Of a stretch of DNA of 64,000 nt, positions 26,761 through 35,541 are shown one piece after another. The position numbers and the translations under genes are program-made. Source of the DNA: Tsuneonella flava (GTDB lineage Bacteria; Pseudomonadota; Alphaproteobacteria; Sphingomonadales; Sphingomonadaceae); NCBI RefSeq assembly GCF_002870965.1, contig NZ_PHSO01000003.1:1-64000 (forward strand), given 5' to 3'. The first letter of the stretch is position 1. The number at the start of each line of letters is the position of its first letter. The notes under the pieces are model-generated. The model searched no databases. It saw only the letters and a list, made by a program, of their open reading frames with translations, and was not told the origin of the DNA.

Positions 26761-29289
26761 CTAGAATTTCTTTCGCAGCGTTAGTCGCACCGTTCGACCA
26801 AGCGGATCGATCTCGTCGCGACTGTATCCGGCGGGAACGCTACCATCATCCAGTGTTACCCGGCGGTAGCCATTAAAGAGATTTCGCACATCGAACGAAA
26901 TCTTGAGGCCGTCGATCAACGCGCCACCTTCTGACTTGCCGAGGAGGCGATCGGGCTCGATGAACGTCGAGAGATTGAGCACGATCGGCGGTTCGGAGAC
27001 GAAGCTATCGTCGCCCGCGCGAATTCGAGTCGCACTGCTCCAGTTTCCATTCAAACTTGCACCAATCCCGGCCTTTCCTACGGTTGCCTGCACCGACACG
27101 TTGTGTCGCGATTGACCGCCATTGCTGAGCTGATCGATAGGCGGGACACCGAGCCGGGTGAGCAGTTCGCTCTTCAGCTGCCAACGATGATTGACCGCGA
27201 GACTGAACTGCAGCGGATCGGTATCGGATGTGCTGCGCCATCCTTGACGGAGGCGCAATGCAATACCTGTCGTCAACACGGAATCGGTGTCGCGGACAAT
27301 GTTGATGGCGCGCGCATCGACAGCAATGAGCCGTCCTTGTGCATCGCGTGTCACGCGCTCGGGAAACGCCGCCTCGATAACTGGGGTCAGCTCGGGAAAC
27401 GACGCCACATCTCCCTTCGCGATATGCTTTCGATAGCCGATCTTGAGCGACAGCGTCTGATCGTCGAACGGCCTTATCAGGGCTCTCAAGTCCAGGCTCT
27501 GCCGGCTACCACGGCCAAGCGCAGGATTACCTCCGGTGATCCAGACGGGTTCGGCGATCTCCTGTCGGGTGTAATCGAAGATCCGGTTGACCGTCGTAAC
27601 GATCGGAGCGTCGAGCTGATCGAACGAGGGCGCTGTCTGGGCAAATTCGAACGAGCCGCGCAGACGGAGGATCGAAATGGGCGACCAGATCATATCACCG
27701 CCGAACCGCGTCTGCGTCCGTGTGTTGGTCATTGCCTGCCCCTTGAAGGATAGGTCGAGGGTTAGGTCGCCCAATGGTCCGATCGCGGCTCCATCGCGGG
27801 CCGAAATCGGCAGACTGAGCGACATCTGGCCGTTCAGTTGATCCCGACCCGAATTATTCACCGAGAGGAGTTCCCCACCGCTGTCGTTCTGCCGGCTTCG
27901 CGTCCGATTATGGCTAGCGTTGGCAGCCGCGCTCAAAACGACCTGGCCGGCAGGCAGACCGACAATATTCTTCCGGACATTGAGCCGGGCGCTCAGACTT
28001 TCTCCGCGCGCGCGATTGCGGTTGGAGAGCAGCAGGCTGTCCTCCCACGGGCCGTAGGGGTTGAAGTCGGGCTCGGCAGCATCGATCAACTGCTGGACGT
28101 GTTCGACGTCGATCCCGCGCTCGAGGAGGTTGTCCGCCCAGTTGCGCGAATAGCTTGTCCCCAGGCTCGTTCGCCAGTCTCCGATTCTGCCATTTAGCGT
28201 CAGCGATGCGCTTAGCGATTCCGAGCTATTGTCCGCGCGCAGCACGCGCTCGCCGGAGAACGGCCGCGTGAGGACAATGTCGTTGACAAAAGGCGACGAG
28301 GGATGGCCGGCGGGAATGACGATCGACGCCATCGGGAGGCCGTGCAAACCCTCGCTGCTGCTGCTGTTGGCGTTGAGGTTCAACGATGCGGAGAAGGCGC
28401 CCACCGGGTGTGCAATACCGACACTGAGCGAGGCATTGCGTCGGCCCGATCGCAGAGTTTCGAAGGCGTTGGGATCGGCCGGATGACGAAGGCCGGCGGT
28501 TGCGACGAAGTCCTCGAGTGTCGGCGAACCTGACCCCAAGTTGCCGGGAATAGCCGCGTCGGTGACGCGTTCTCCCACCGCAATACTCAGAGCGGGATCA
28601 ATCTCCCCGCCTCCAGCGCGCCCGATATAACCGACGCTGTCGAAAGCTCCGTCTTGCGCTGGAATATCTCTTGCGTCCCTGCGCAGGGAGCCATCGCGGC
28701 CGATCCTGGCTTGGACATTCCAGCGGGTTTCACCGCTAATTGCGGTACGCCCGAGAGAAAGATCACCGCCATACTGGCCGCCGGCGGTGGCGAACTCCAC
28801 GCCAGCATCGGCGTTCAGCATGGAAAAGCTCTTCTTGAGCACCAGGTTGACGACGCGCTTGCCCGCCGCCTCGCCGTAGTGCGCTGCCGCCTCGGGCTTC
28901 AGCACCGTGAGGCGGCTTAGCGCTTCGGTGGGATAGGATAGAATTGAGCGGTCGAACCCGGCAGGTTTGCCGTTGATGAGAATGACGGGCTCTTCCCCGC
29001 TTGGATCGATAAATGGAGCGAAGCGGGCGAGCAACTCCTGAATACTATCGGCACCTTGGCTCGCGATCTCTGCTTCATTGAATTCAGCCTCGGCGGGAAC
29101 ATCTGCCTCGTCACGACGGCCAGCGGTGACAACAATGTCGTCTTCAGATGCGCGATCACCGGGGGCGGCTTCTACTTCGGGCATCCTAGACGTGGCGGGG
29201 CTTAAGTCCATCGCTCTCGTCTCGCCCTGAAGGTGCTGCCCGTAAGATGGATCGAGCGACAGCAACATGACAAATCGAGGCAATATCAT
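26761..29289 (-). CDS. TonB-dependent receptor-like outer membrane protein
   Basis: 842 residues. A compact plug region (about 50-155) includes DDIVVTAGRRDEADVP, EEPVILINGKPAGFDRSIL and EAAAHYGEAAGKRVVNLVLK; the rest is beta-barrel, ending LGRTVRLTLRKKF with a terminal Phe as expected for BAM substrates. The start region (MILPRFVMLLSLDPSYG) is a poor signal peptide, so the true start may lie elsewhere or the 5' end may be damaged. It would import a siderophore or other large substrate in partnership with TonB. It sits downstream of the PraB-like gene on the same strand, inside the tRNA-Ser island. Confidence 0.75.
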   Translation of the reverse strand: MILPRFVMLLSLDPSYGQHLQGETRAMDLSPATSRMPEVEAAPGDRASEDDIVVTAGRRDEADVPAEAEFNEAEIASQGADSIQELLARFAPFIDPSGEEPVILINGKPAGFDRSILSYPTEALSRLTVLKPEAAAHYGEAAGKRVVNLVLKKSFSMLNADAGVEFATAGGQYGGDLSLGRTAISGETRWNVQARIGRDGSLRRDARDIPAQDGAFDSVGYIGRAGGGEIDPALSIAVGERVTDAAIPGNLGSGSPTLEDFVATAGLRHPADPNAFETLRSGRRNASLSVGIAHPVGAFSASLNLNANSSSSEGLHGLPMASIVIPAGHPSSPFVNDIVLTRPFSGERVLRADNSSESLSASLTLNGRIGDWRTSLGTSYSRNWADNLLERGIDVEHVQQLIDAAEPDFNPYGPWEDSLLLSNRNRARGESLSARLNVRKNIVGLPAGQVVLSAAANASHNRTRSRQNDSGGELLSVNNSGRDQLNGQMSLSLPISARDGAAIGPLGDLTLDLSFKGQAMTNTRTQTRFGGDMIWSPISILRLRGSFEFAQTAPSFDQLDAPIVTTVNRIFDYTRQEIAEPVWITGGNPALGRGSRQSLDLRALIRPFDDQTLSLKIGYRKHIAKGDVASFPELTPVIEAAFPERVTRDAQGRLIAVDARAINIVRDTDSVLTTGIALRLRQGWRSTSDTDPLQFSLAVNHRWQLKSELLTRLGVPPIDQLSNGGQSRHNVSVQATVGKAGIGASLNGNWSSATRIRAGDDSFVSEPPIVLNLSTFIEPDRLLGKSEGGALIDGLKISFDVRNLFNGYRRVTLDDGSVPAGYSRDEIDPLGRTVRLTLRKKF

Positions 29290-29443
29290 CGCTGGAATAC
29301 GCTCACAGTAAGCTATGTCGCCAAGTGCTGTGAGTTGCTTCCCGCGTAGATCCGGCCGGAACTCACGTGAAGCCGGAGCTCATTGCATGAGCGACGCTGC
29401 GACTTAACAGAAGAAGGCCTTTCACTCAGCGAGTAAAGGTCAA

Positions 29444-29468
29444 GCGGGCGCGCAAATTGCGCGCCCGC
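29444..29468 (-). terminator. Perfect GC-rich hairpin after the PraB-like gene
   Basis: GCGGGCGCGCAA and TTGCGCGCCCGC form a perfect dyad, 38 nt beyond the stop codon of the PraB-like gene on the minus strand. There is no strong T-run (TTGACCTTT follows). It may terminate or attenuate transcription before the downstream receptor gene. Confidence 0.5.
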
Positions 29469-29505
29469 CAACTCCAAATCATATCGCCGTAGAAGGCGTC
29501 CGATC

Positions 29506-29931
29506 TTACGACGCGAAGCCCTCAACGGTGCAATCCGCCCCTGCCGTCTTGGCGGGAAGGATGTCATCGATGAGTAGGGTCGTTCCATCCCAGGTGCCAC
29601 TGATATCACCAGCGCAATCGCCCAGAGTAATGGTGGTCACGTCCACATCATGGAAGGTCAACACGCCGCTCGAATAAGACGTATCGTAAGGCATTCCGTT
29701 GAAATTCAACGCAGCACAATTTGCATCACCAGGGTTCATTGCGATGGACCCTTCGTTCGCGCCTGCGTCGAGCGTGAGCACCAGCTCACAGTTCAGTGTG
29801 ATTCCCTTAGTGGCCACAACAAAGCCATTCAGAACACCATTCGGCGCTGATTGAGCCATTGCCGCGGTACCAATAAGCTGCGCTCCGACAAAAGCTGAGG
29901 AAAGTACAGCAATCTTTACAAGCCTTTTCAT
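29506..29931 (-). CDS. PraB-like secreted protein
   Basis: 141 residues with a clear signal peptide (SSAFVGAQLIGTAAMAQ). The mature part is Gly/Thr/Asp-rich beta structure with four spaced Cys and repeats of the type ITLNCELVLTLDAG, DANCAALNFNG, TITLGDCAGDISGTW and AGADCTVEG. This resembles the PraA/PraB alkane-oxidation activator family, secreted proteins of Pseudomonas linked to hydrocarbon growth and biofilm. The match is by motif memory only. ATG 29931 is preceded by GGGAG. It lies between two TonB receptor genes. Confidence 0.55.
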   Translation of the reverse strand: MKRLVKIAVLSSAFVGAQLIGTAAMAQSAPNGVLNGFVVATKGITLNCELVLTLDAGANEGSIAMNPGDANCAALNFNGMPYDTSYSSGVLTFHDVDVTTITLGDCAGDISGTWDGTTLLIDDILPAKTAGADCTVEGFAS

Positions 29932-29979
29932 TGCAATCTCCCAACTGCATTTACTATTCGTAGCCGAATCGCTACATCT

Positions 29980-30010
29980 ATAATATTCCATATTACATAT
30001 TATTAGTCAA
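29980..30010 (-). promoter_or_regulatory. AT-rich promoter of the PraB-like gene
   Basis: On the minus strand TTGACT (30005-30010) precedes AATATT (17-nt spacer) or TATTAT (19-nt spacer). The surrounding 130 bp are strikingly AT-rich compared with the rest of the window, which favours a strong sigma70-type promoter or xenogeneic DNA. Confidence 0.45.
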
Positions 30011-30062
30011 CATATACTTAAAGTATTGTGTGCTATTTCGATAGCCATCCGCTGTCATTATT

Positions 30063-33000
30063 CTAGAACCCCTTGGTCACGCTGAAGCCGATGATGCGCG
30101 GATCGAGAGTGAAGACGTTGCTCGTCAGCCCCGTATCGTCGCTGTTGGTGAAGAAGTCGGTGATCGGCGCATCGTTGAACACGTTCTTTACGTAGAGCTG
30201 GAACGCGAGCTGCGATTCCGGACGTTCGAGCGTCACCGCGAGGTTGAGGTTGTCCCACGCTTTCAGTCGGTCGTATTCGGTGTTGTAAACCCGCGCATAA
30301 CTCTTCGCCTGACGATAGTAGTCGCCGCGGAAGGTCAGCTCCCAGTCGTCGTCCTCGAGGAAGAAGGTGTACTGGGCGCCGAGGTTTATCGTCCAGCGCG
30401 GCGCGTTGGGCAGCTCATTGCCGGACAAGTCGGCATAGAAGCCGCGCCCGCCGTTGGGGGCGCCGCTGCCGCCATCGGCGATATCCAAACCGACCGTGCC
30501 CGGATTGTATGGCGCGAAGGGATCGTACGTGAAGCCGTATCTTTCGTAGAACCGGTTAAGGCGAACATCCACGGCCGGATTATACGTGCCTATTCGAGTA
30601 GCCCCGGGGCACAGTGCTGCCAAAGCGATGGTATTTTCCGGTCCCGCCAGAACTTGCTCAACGAAATCGCGCGGCGCGATACAATTCGACGGAACCTGAA
30701 GCCACGGGCGAAGAAGAACCCAATCCGGATCGCCCTGTGTCCGGTTCATCACGTCGATCGACTGCGCGCCGTCTCCCAACCGCGTCCTGAGATAGCCCAG
30801 ATTCGCGTGCAGACTAAATGCACGGGATGGACGCCATGCCGCCTCGAACTCGAGTCCCCATATCGTCGCATCAAAATTCTCGTTATAGGCGATGCGATCT
30901 ACGATCTGGGATATCTGGTAATCTGTGTAGTCGTAGAAGAAGGCACTGGCGTTCAGCGTCAGTCGACCACCGTCAAACGCGTTCTTCGTCCCGATCTCGA
31001 ATGCATTGATAAATTCCGGCCGGAACGTCTGAGGCAGAAACTGATACTGCACAATTTCAGGATTGAAATCCACTCGGGGCGGATTGGTCCCGCCCCCTTT
31101 GTAGCCCCTGGACGCGGACACATAGACGAGGGTTTTGTCTGTAAAATCGAGTACCGGCTGCCAATCGAGTACCGCACGCCCGGTGAACTCACCCCATTTC
31201 TGCTCAATGTCTGGAAGCGCCGGATAGCCGCTGTTTACTCGTCCGCCCGTGATGTCGCCGACGAACTCCGGCCCGAACGGATTTTCCGTACCGCCCGCCA
31301 GCAGCAATTGGCTTGGGATCTGATCCGATACCTTCTTATCGCGTGTATATCGCGCTCCAAGCGTCAGCTTCAAATCATCAGCGATATCCCAATATATTTC
31401 ACCGAATATCCCGAGACTCTTAATTCGGATTCCATTCTGGCTGAGAAAGTAGTTATGCCCTTGATTATCTAGATTTTCGATTGAGTTACGATCAACGTAG
31501 GGGCACTCCCGACCCTCGAACCCCAGATCGCATGGTGGCTGGGTAGGACGACGCGGAACTCCGCTGGCACTGTAGAACCAGTCCGCGATTAGAGTGAACA
31601 TATTGTTGAAAACGTAGTAATCGTCCTGTGACTTGAAATCTAAATAATTCGCTCCGAGATTGAAGTTAAGTGGTCCACCGAAGTCGGATTGGAGACGGAA
31701 CTCCTGCGACCACTGGCGGTTGCGCGAACGGCTGAGATCAGCAGACACCATCCGATCAGAGCATCCGAGCTGCGGATCACAGAAAATGCCTCCCGGCGTA
31801 GGACCAGGAAACTCGGTGGTGTCTATGGGTCTGCCAAAAATGTTGACGAGCGCTTGTGTGGAATCGTTGAAAACAGGGTTCGTGACGAAGCGATTGTAAT
31901 CTTGCGTCGAGTAGAAGCGATCCCGCGAGTAAGCTGTTTGCGAGACCAGTTGCAATCCATCGGCCGGTTCAAACTCGAGGTTGAGCTGAACCACATCATT
32001 CTTCGCCCGAAACACCGGGTCGTAACTGGTTGAGATTTCCCGCAGGTTGCGGGACTGGGTCACTCCGGCGAAGGGATCGCCACCCTTTACGGCGTACACA
32101 AGAGGGCCAACACCTCGGGGGGCGCTGGGGTCGGATTGGAAGCCGAGACTAATGGTAGAGGGGACCTCAAGATAAACCAGGCTGAGCCCGTTGGGCACTC
32201 CGTACGCCGAGTCATCGTAAAGGGAGCCGGGCAAGCAACCTTGACTGAGCTTACCGCGCACCGCCTCGGGCACCGGAGTATCTCCAACCATTTCAGGTCC
32301 CGAATCGGTGCGACAAAGCTGTTTGCCCGTACGCGACCGGTTGTCGTCCTCTTCGAAGTGCTGCCAGATTATGTTGGCGCGGAAGCGGTCGCTCGGCTCC
32401 CATTGCAAGGTGGCGCGAGTGGACCAAAGATCACGGCCGTTCACATCCTCCTGCGTAAACGTGTTGTAGTCGAACCCATTGCGTTTGGTCAGTTGACCGG
32501 CGATGCGAGCGCCGAGCGTGTCACCCATCGGCACATTGAGCATGCCTCGCAGTCGCCGAGTGGCGTAGCTGCCAACTTCGCCCTGGATCGATCCTTCGAA
32601 CTCATCGGTTGGCAGTGCGGAGATCATGTTGACCACACCGGCGGTGGCATTGCGGCCATAAAGAGTACCCTGCGGCCCGCGAAGCACCTCCACTCGCTCA
32701 AGATCGAGAAATTCTTGCTCAAACAGGCGATTGCGCACCAGGGGCGTATTGTTGAAGCTGACTGCCACCGCCGGGTCGCTTGACGCCGAGATCGCTTTCG
32801 TCCCGATCCCGCGGATCGAGAAGTTGTACATGCTGAAGTTACTTTTGGAGAAGTTCACGTTGGGCACCGCCCGCAGCAACTCCGAACCACCCTCGATCTT
32901 GCGGCCATCAAGCTCGGCATTGGATAGCGCCGTGACCGCGATCGGCACGTCCTGAATCGATTCCTCACGCTTCTGCGCGGTCACGATGATTTCGGAAGCT

Positions 33001-33380
33001 GCTGCCACGACGGGGCGGGGAGAAGCGCTCGGTGACGGTGCGGGCTGCGGCTGCGGCTGCGCCTGCGTCACCACGAACACACTACCGTCGCGCCGATAGG
33101 TCAGCCCGGTGCCTTTCAGCAGCGCACGCAGGGCCGTCTCTGGTCCTGCCCGGTCGCTAAAGCCAAGCGTCCGCTTACCGCGGACAAGCGCAGTGTCGGC
33201 CATGATCGTCATGCCATTCTGCACACCGAAATCCCGCAAGGCACCCTCAAGCGGTTGCGCCGGAATATTATAGCTTATGAGTTTCTCGCCCGCCTGTGCG
33301 GGCACTGCTGTAGCGGCCAAACCTACAACGGCCGCGCTGCTCAAAAGAACCTGTTGCAGCGCAGATGCACCAAAATGCAT
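30063..33380 (-). CDS. TonB-dependent receptor with STN signalling domain
   Basis: About 1105 residues. A signal peptide (AAVVGLAATAVPAQA) is followed by an STN/secretin-TonB short domain (about 35-105; ISYNIPAQPLEGALRDFG, LLKGTGLTYRRDGSVFVV), a Gln/Pro linker, the TonB box region SEIIVTAQKREESIQDVP, a plug with LRGPQGTLYGRNATAGVVNM, and a large barrel ending IIGFSVTKGF. The STN domain marks a transducer that signals to a FecR-like anti-sigma factor; fecI- and fecR-like genes are divergently adjacent. ATG 33380 is chosen because GGGAGAGGGATAC precedes it. Confidence 0.93.
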   Translation of the reverse strand: MHFGASALQQVLLSSAAVVGLAATAVPAQAGEKLISYNIPAQPLEGALRDFGVQNGMTIMADTALVRGKRTLGFSDRAGPETALRALLKGTGLTYRRDGSVFVVTQAQPQPQPAPSPSASPRPVVAAASEIIVTAQKREESIQDVPIAVTALSNAELDGRKIEGGSELLRAVPNVNFSKSNFSMYNFSIRGIGTKAISASSDPAVAVSFNNTPLVRNRLFEQEFLDLERVEVLRGPQGTLYGRNATAGVVNMISALPTDEFEGSIQGEVGSYATRRLRGMLNVPMGDTLGARIAGQLTKRNGFDYNTFTQEDVNGRDLWSTRATLQWEPSDRFRANIIWQHFEEDDNRSRTGKQLCRTDSGPEMVGDTPVPEAVRGKLSQGCLPGSLYDDSAYGVPNGLSLVYLEVPSTISLGFQSDPSAPRGVGPLVYAVKGGDPFAGVTQSRNLREISTSYDPVFRAKNDVVQLNLEFEPADGLQLVSQTAYSRDRFYSTQDYNRFVTNPVFNDSTQALVNIFGRPIDTTEFPGPTPGGIFCDPQLGCSDRMVSADLSRSRNRQWSQEFRLQSDFGGPLNFNLGANYLDFKSQDDYYVFNNMFTLIADWFYSASGVPRRPTQPPCDLGFEGRECPYVDRNSIENLDNQGHNYFLSQNGIRIKSLGIFGEIYWDIADDLKLTLGARYTRDKKVSDQIPSQLLLAGGTENPFGPEFVGDITGGRVNSGYPALPDIEQKWGEFTGRAVLDWQPVLDFTDKTLVYVSASRGYKGGGTNPPRVDFNPEIVQYQFLPQTFRPEFINAFEIGTKNAFDGGRLTLNASAFFYDYTDYQISQIVDRIAYNENFDATIWGLEFEAAWRPSRAFSLHANLGYLRTRLGDGAQSIDVMNRTQGDPDWVLLRPWLQVPSNCIAPRDFVEQVLAGPENTIALAALCPGATRIGTYNPAVDVRLNRFYERYGFTYDPFAPYNPGTVGLDIADGGSGAPNGGRGFYADLSGNELPNAPRWTINLGAQYTFFLEDDDWELTFRGDYYRQAKSYARVYNTEYDRLKAWDNLNLAVTLERPESQLAFQLYVKNVFNDAPITDFFTNSDDTGLTSNVFTLDPRIIGFSVTKGF

Positions 33381-33524
33381 GTATCCCTCTCCCACGTTAT
33401 TTTTGTGTATCCGGGAGTTCCCCCAGAGTTCTCGATGTGGACTGCCCCATCACTTCATAGGACGCAAAATAGGCGAGTCAGGGGGGGCGCCGGCCGACAT
33501 TTTTTCGGAAGTTCTCGCCTGCCG

Positions 33525-33538
33525 TAGGGGAACCCCTA
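33525..33538. promoter_or_regulatory. 14-bp palindrome upstream of the STN receptor
   Basis: TAGGGGAACCCCTA is a perfect dyad apart from its AA centre, about 145 bp upstream of the receptor start and 165 bp upstream of fecI in the 322-bp divergent region. No other gene lies here. It may be an operator or part of an ECF-sigma promoter; unproven. Confidence 0.35.
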
Positions 33539-33702
33539 GAAAGAATTTTTAGGTAGACGCAGATTTCGCCCCCCCTAGTCGCCAGTTTGCGCGTCTATTC
33601 CTTTAAGTGCCAATGCATCGGGGACAATCGGTGGAAACTTAGAATGAACGAGAAGTTTGGCGAGCACTGTCGGATCTGGCCTCTCGCGAGCGTTCGCTGA
33701 CG

Positions 33703-34215
33703 ATGACTTCGGTACAACCACGGCCAGATTACGGCGCCTGGATGACAGTGTACGGACCAGGTCTTCGCCGCTATTTTCGGCGCCGCGTCCCCGAGCAGGA
33801 CGTCGATGATCTGGTTCAGGATGTTTTTACGCGGCTCCAGTCCGCCCAAGCAAATGACGCGATTGAGAACATTGAAGGCTATCTATTCAGAACCGCGCAC
33901 AATGTGCTCGTCGACCGGTATCGCAAGCAGGCCGCGCGCGTCAGTCTGCTGCATGAAGACTGGGGCGAAGGCCACGACGCCCCCGACCCGCTTTCCCCCG
34001 ACCGCATCGCGATCGGACGAGAGGAATACCAACGCGTGCTCACAGCAATCCGCAATTTGCCGCCGCGAACGCGCGAAGCCTTCGAACTGCACCGGTTCGA
34101 GAACCTGACCTATCAGGCGATCGCCGAGCGCATGTCCATCTCCAGAGAATCCGTGAAAGACCTCATGCACCGCGCGCTTGTCCGCATCGCCGAAGATCGC
34201 GAGCTTGACCGATGA
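33703..34215 (+). CDS. FecI-like ECF sigma factor
   Basis: 170 residues with sigma2 (about 20-85; QDVDDLVQDVFTRLQSAQ, EGYLFRTAHNVLVDRYRK) and sigma4 (about 105-160; LPPRTREAFELHRFENLTY, AERMSISRESVKDLMHRAL). Its stop overlaps the fecR-like start (ATGA). ECF factors of this kind direct RNA polymerase to the gene of the cognate TonB receptor when FecR releases them; the divergent STN receptor is the likely target. Confidence 0.93.
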   Translation: MTSVQPRPDYGAWMTVYGPGLRRYFRRRVPEQDVDDLVQDVFTRLQSAQANDAIENIEGYLFRTAHNVLVDRYRKQAARVSLLHEDWGEGHDAPDPLSPDRIAIGREEYQRVLTAIRNLPPRTREAFELHRFENLTYQAIAERMSISRESVKDLMHRALVRIAEDRELDR

Positions 34216-35195
34216 CCGGCGCGCAATCCGACCGTCGCGCCAAACTGCGATCCGAAGCGGCGGACTGGTACAACGAGCGGCTCGCGGGCGATATGACGCC
34301 GGAAGACGAAGTTCGCTTCCGCGACTGGATCGGCCAATCTGACGCGCATCGCGGCGCCTACGAGGTGATCGACAGAGCATGGTACGTCGCCAGCACGACG
34401 GCGGCCGATCTCGCCCCGTCGGATGACTCCGCCCCCCCCCGCACCGGGTTCAGCCGTTCGAAGGTTTTCGCTGCGGTTGCATCGATCCTGCTGGTGGGAG
34501 GCATCGGTTGGCTTTCCCTAGGTGGCCTCCCGTTTGGCGAGCGGGGTCATCCGGAGCAGTCTTTCCAGACCAAAACCGGGCAACGTGCCACTATCACGCT
34601 TCCCGACGGGTCGATCGTGAAGCTCGACTCCGAAACCGACATGAGCTTCTCGGATCTGCCTGACGAGCGCCGTGTGCAGCTGCTCCGCGGGCGCGCCTAT
34701 TTCGAGGTCGCGAGCGAACGGTCCAGGCCCTTCATAGTCTATGCGGCCGGCAAGACAGTCCGCGCGGTGGGAACCGCATTCGAGGTCAGCATGGATCACG
34801 GGGAATTGACGGTCGTCCTGGCCGAAGGAAAGGTTCGGGTCGAGGATGCGAGCGAAAGCGGAAACGGCACCGGCACCGATATGACTCCGGGTCGCCAGCT
34901 CGTGATCGATACAGATCGGCGCTGGACGCTGACCAACGCAGACGTGGAGAAGGAGACGGGCTGGACCGAAGGCCGTCTCATTTTCATGCACGACCCGTTG
35001 TCAGAGGCCGTCGCGGAGGTGAATCGATACTCCACGCGAAAGTTGACCTTCAAGGACAAGACCATTCCAGACCGGGAGATCGTGGGGGTATTCTCGGCGG
35101 GGGATGTTGACGGGTTCATCAAAGCACTCGAACTCAATGGTATAGCAAAGCAGGAATCTGCAACGGACGATGAGATTATACTGACTGAGAACTGA
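34212..35195 (+). CDS. FecR-like anti-sigma factor
   Basis: 327 residues. The cytoplasmic N-terminus has the DUF4880-type segment AADWYNERLAGDMTPEDEVR and FRDWIGQSDAHRGAYE, one membrane helix (VFAAVASILLVGGIGWLSL, about 78-97), and a periplasmic FecR domain (GQRATITLPDGSIVKLDSET, RVQLLRGRAYFEV, VGTAFEVSMDHGELTVVL). It should sense the STN domain of the outer-membrane receptor and control the FecI-like sigma. Coupled to it by ATGA. Confidence 0.94.
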   Translation: MTGAQSDRRAKLRSEAADWYNERLAGDMTPEDEVRFRDWIGQSDAHRGAYEVIDRAWYVASTTAADLAPSDDSAPPRTGFSRSKVFAAVASILLVGGIGWLSLGGLPFGERGHPEQSFQTKTGQRATITLPDGSIVKLDSETDMSFSDLPDERRVQLLRGRAYFEVASERSRPFIVYAAGKTVRAVGTAFEVSMDHGELTVVLAEGKVRVEDASESGNGTGTDMTPGRQLVIDTDRRWTLTNADVEKETGWTEGRLIFMHDPLSEAVAEVNRYSTRKLTFKDKTIPDREIVGVFSAGDVDGFIKALELNGIAKQESATDDEIILTEN

Positions 35196-35317
35196 TCAGT
35201 TCTACCGTCACGCGCAAACCTTGAAAGTCACGAACGGATCTATCGCGGGTAGGGATCTTTATTCGAGTACACAGCACATCTCCCTCTCCCCGAGGAATCA
35301 CTGGGCTGATGCCAATT

Positions 35318-35539
35318 CTAGCCTCTCCAGGATTGGCGTCGGCTCCCTTTTTTTGCTTTGTGTCGATCTCGGGGGCGGTGCCGAGCAGCGTTCAGACTGC
35401 GGGCGCCTGCCTGGCGCGCGGGCGCCGCGCCGGCGCTTTGGCTGACGTCTTCGGCTTGCGCCCGAGACCGAGTTCCCTGGACACCAGACTTGCCCTTGCG
35501 CGCCGGGTGCTTGCGTTTCGCCTTGCTCGTTTCAGTCAT
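35318..35539 (-). CDS. Possible small, strongly basic protein
   Basis: 73 residues rich in Lys, Arg, Gln and Ala (MTETSKAKRKHPARKGKSG start; ends RRQSWRG). The ATG lies 2 nt after the stop of the HUH-type replication pseudogene, which suggests coupling in the ancestral element. No family recognised. The other 120 bp between it and fecR contain nothing I can support. Confidence 0.4.
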   Translation of the reverse strand: MTETSKAKRKHPARKGKSGVQGTRSRAQAEDVSQSAGAAPARQAGARSLNAARHRPRDRHKAKKGSRRQSWRG

Positions 35540-35541
35540 TG

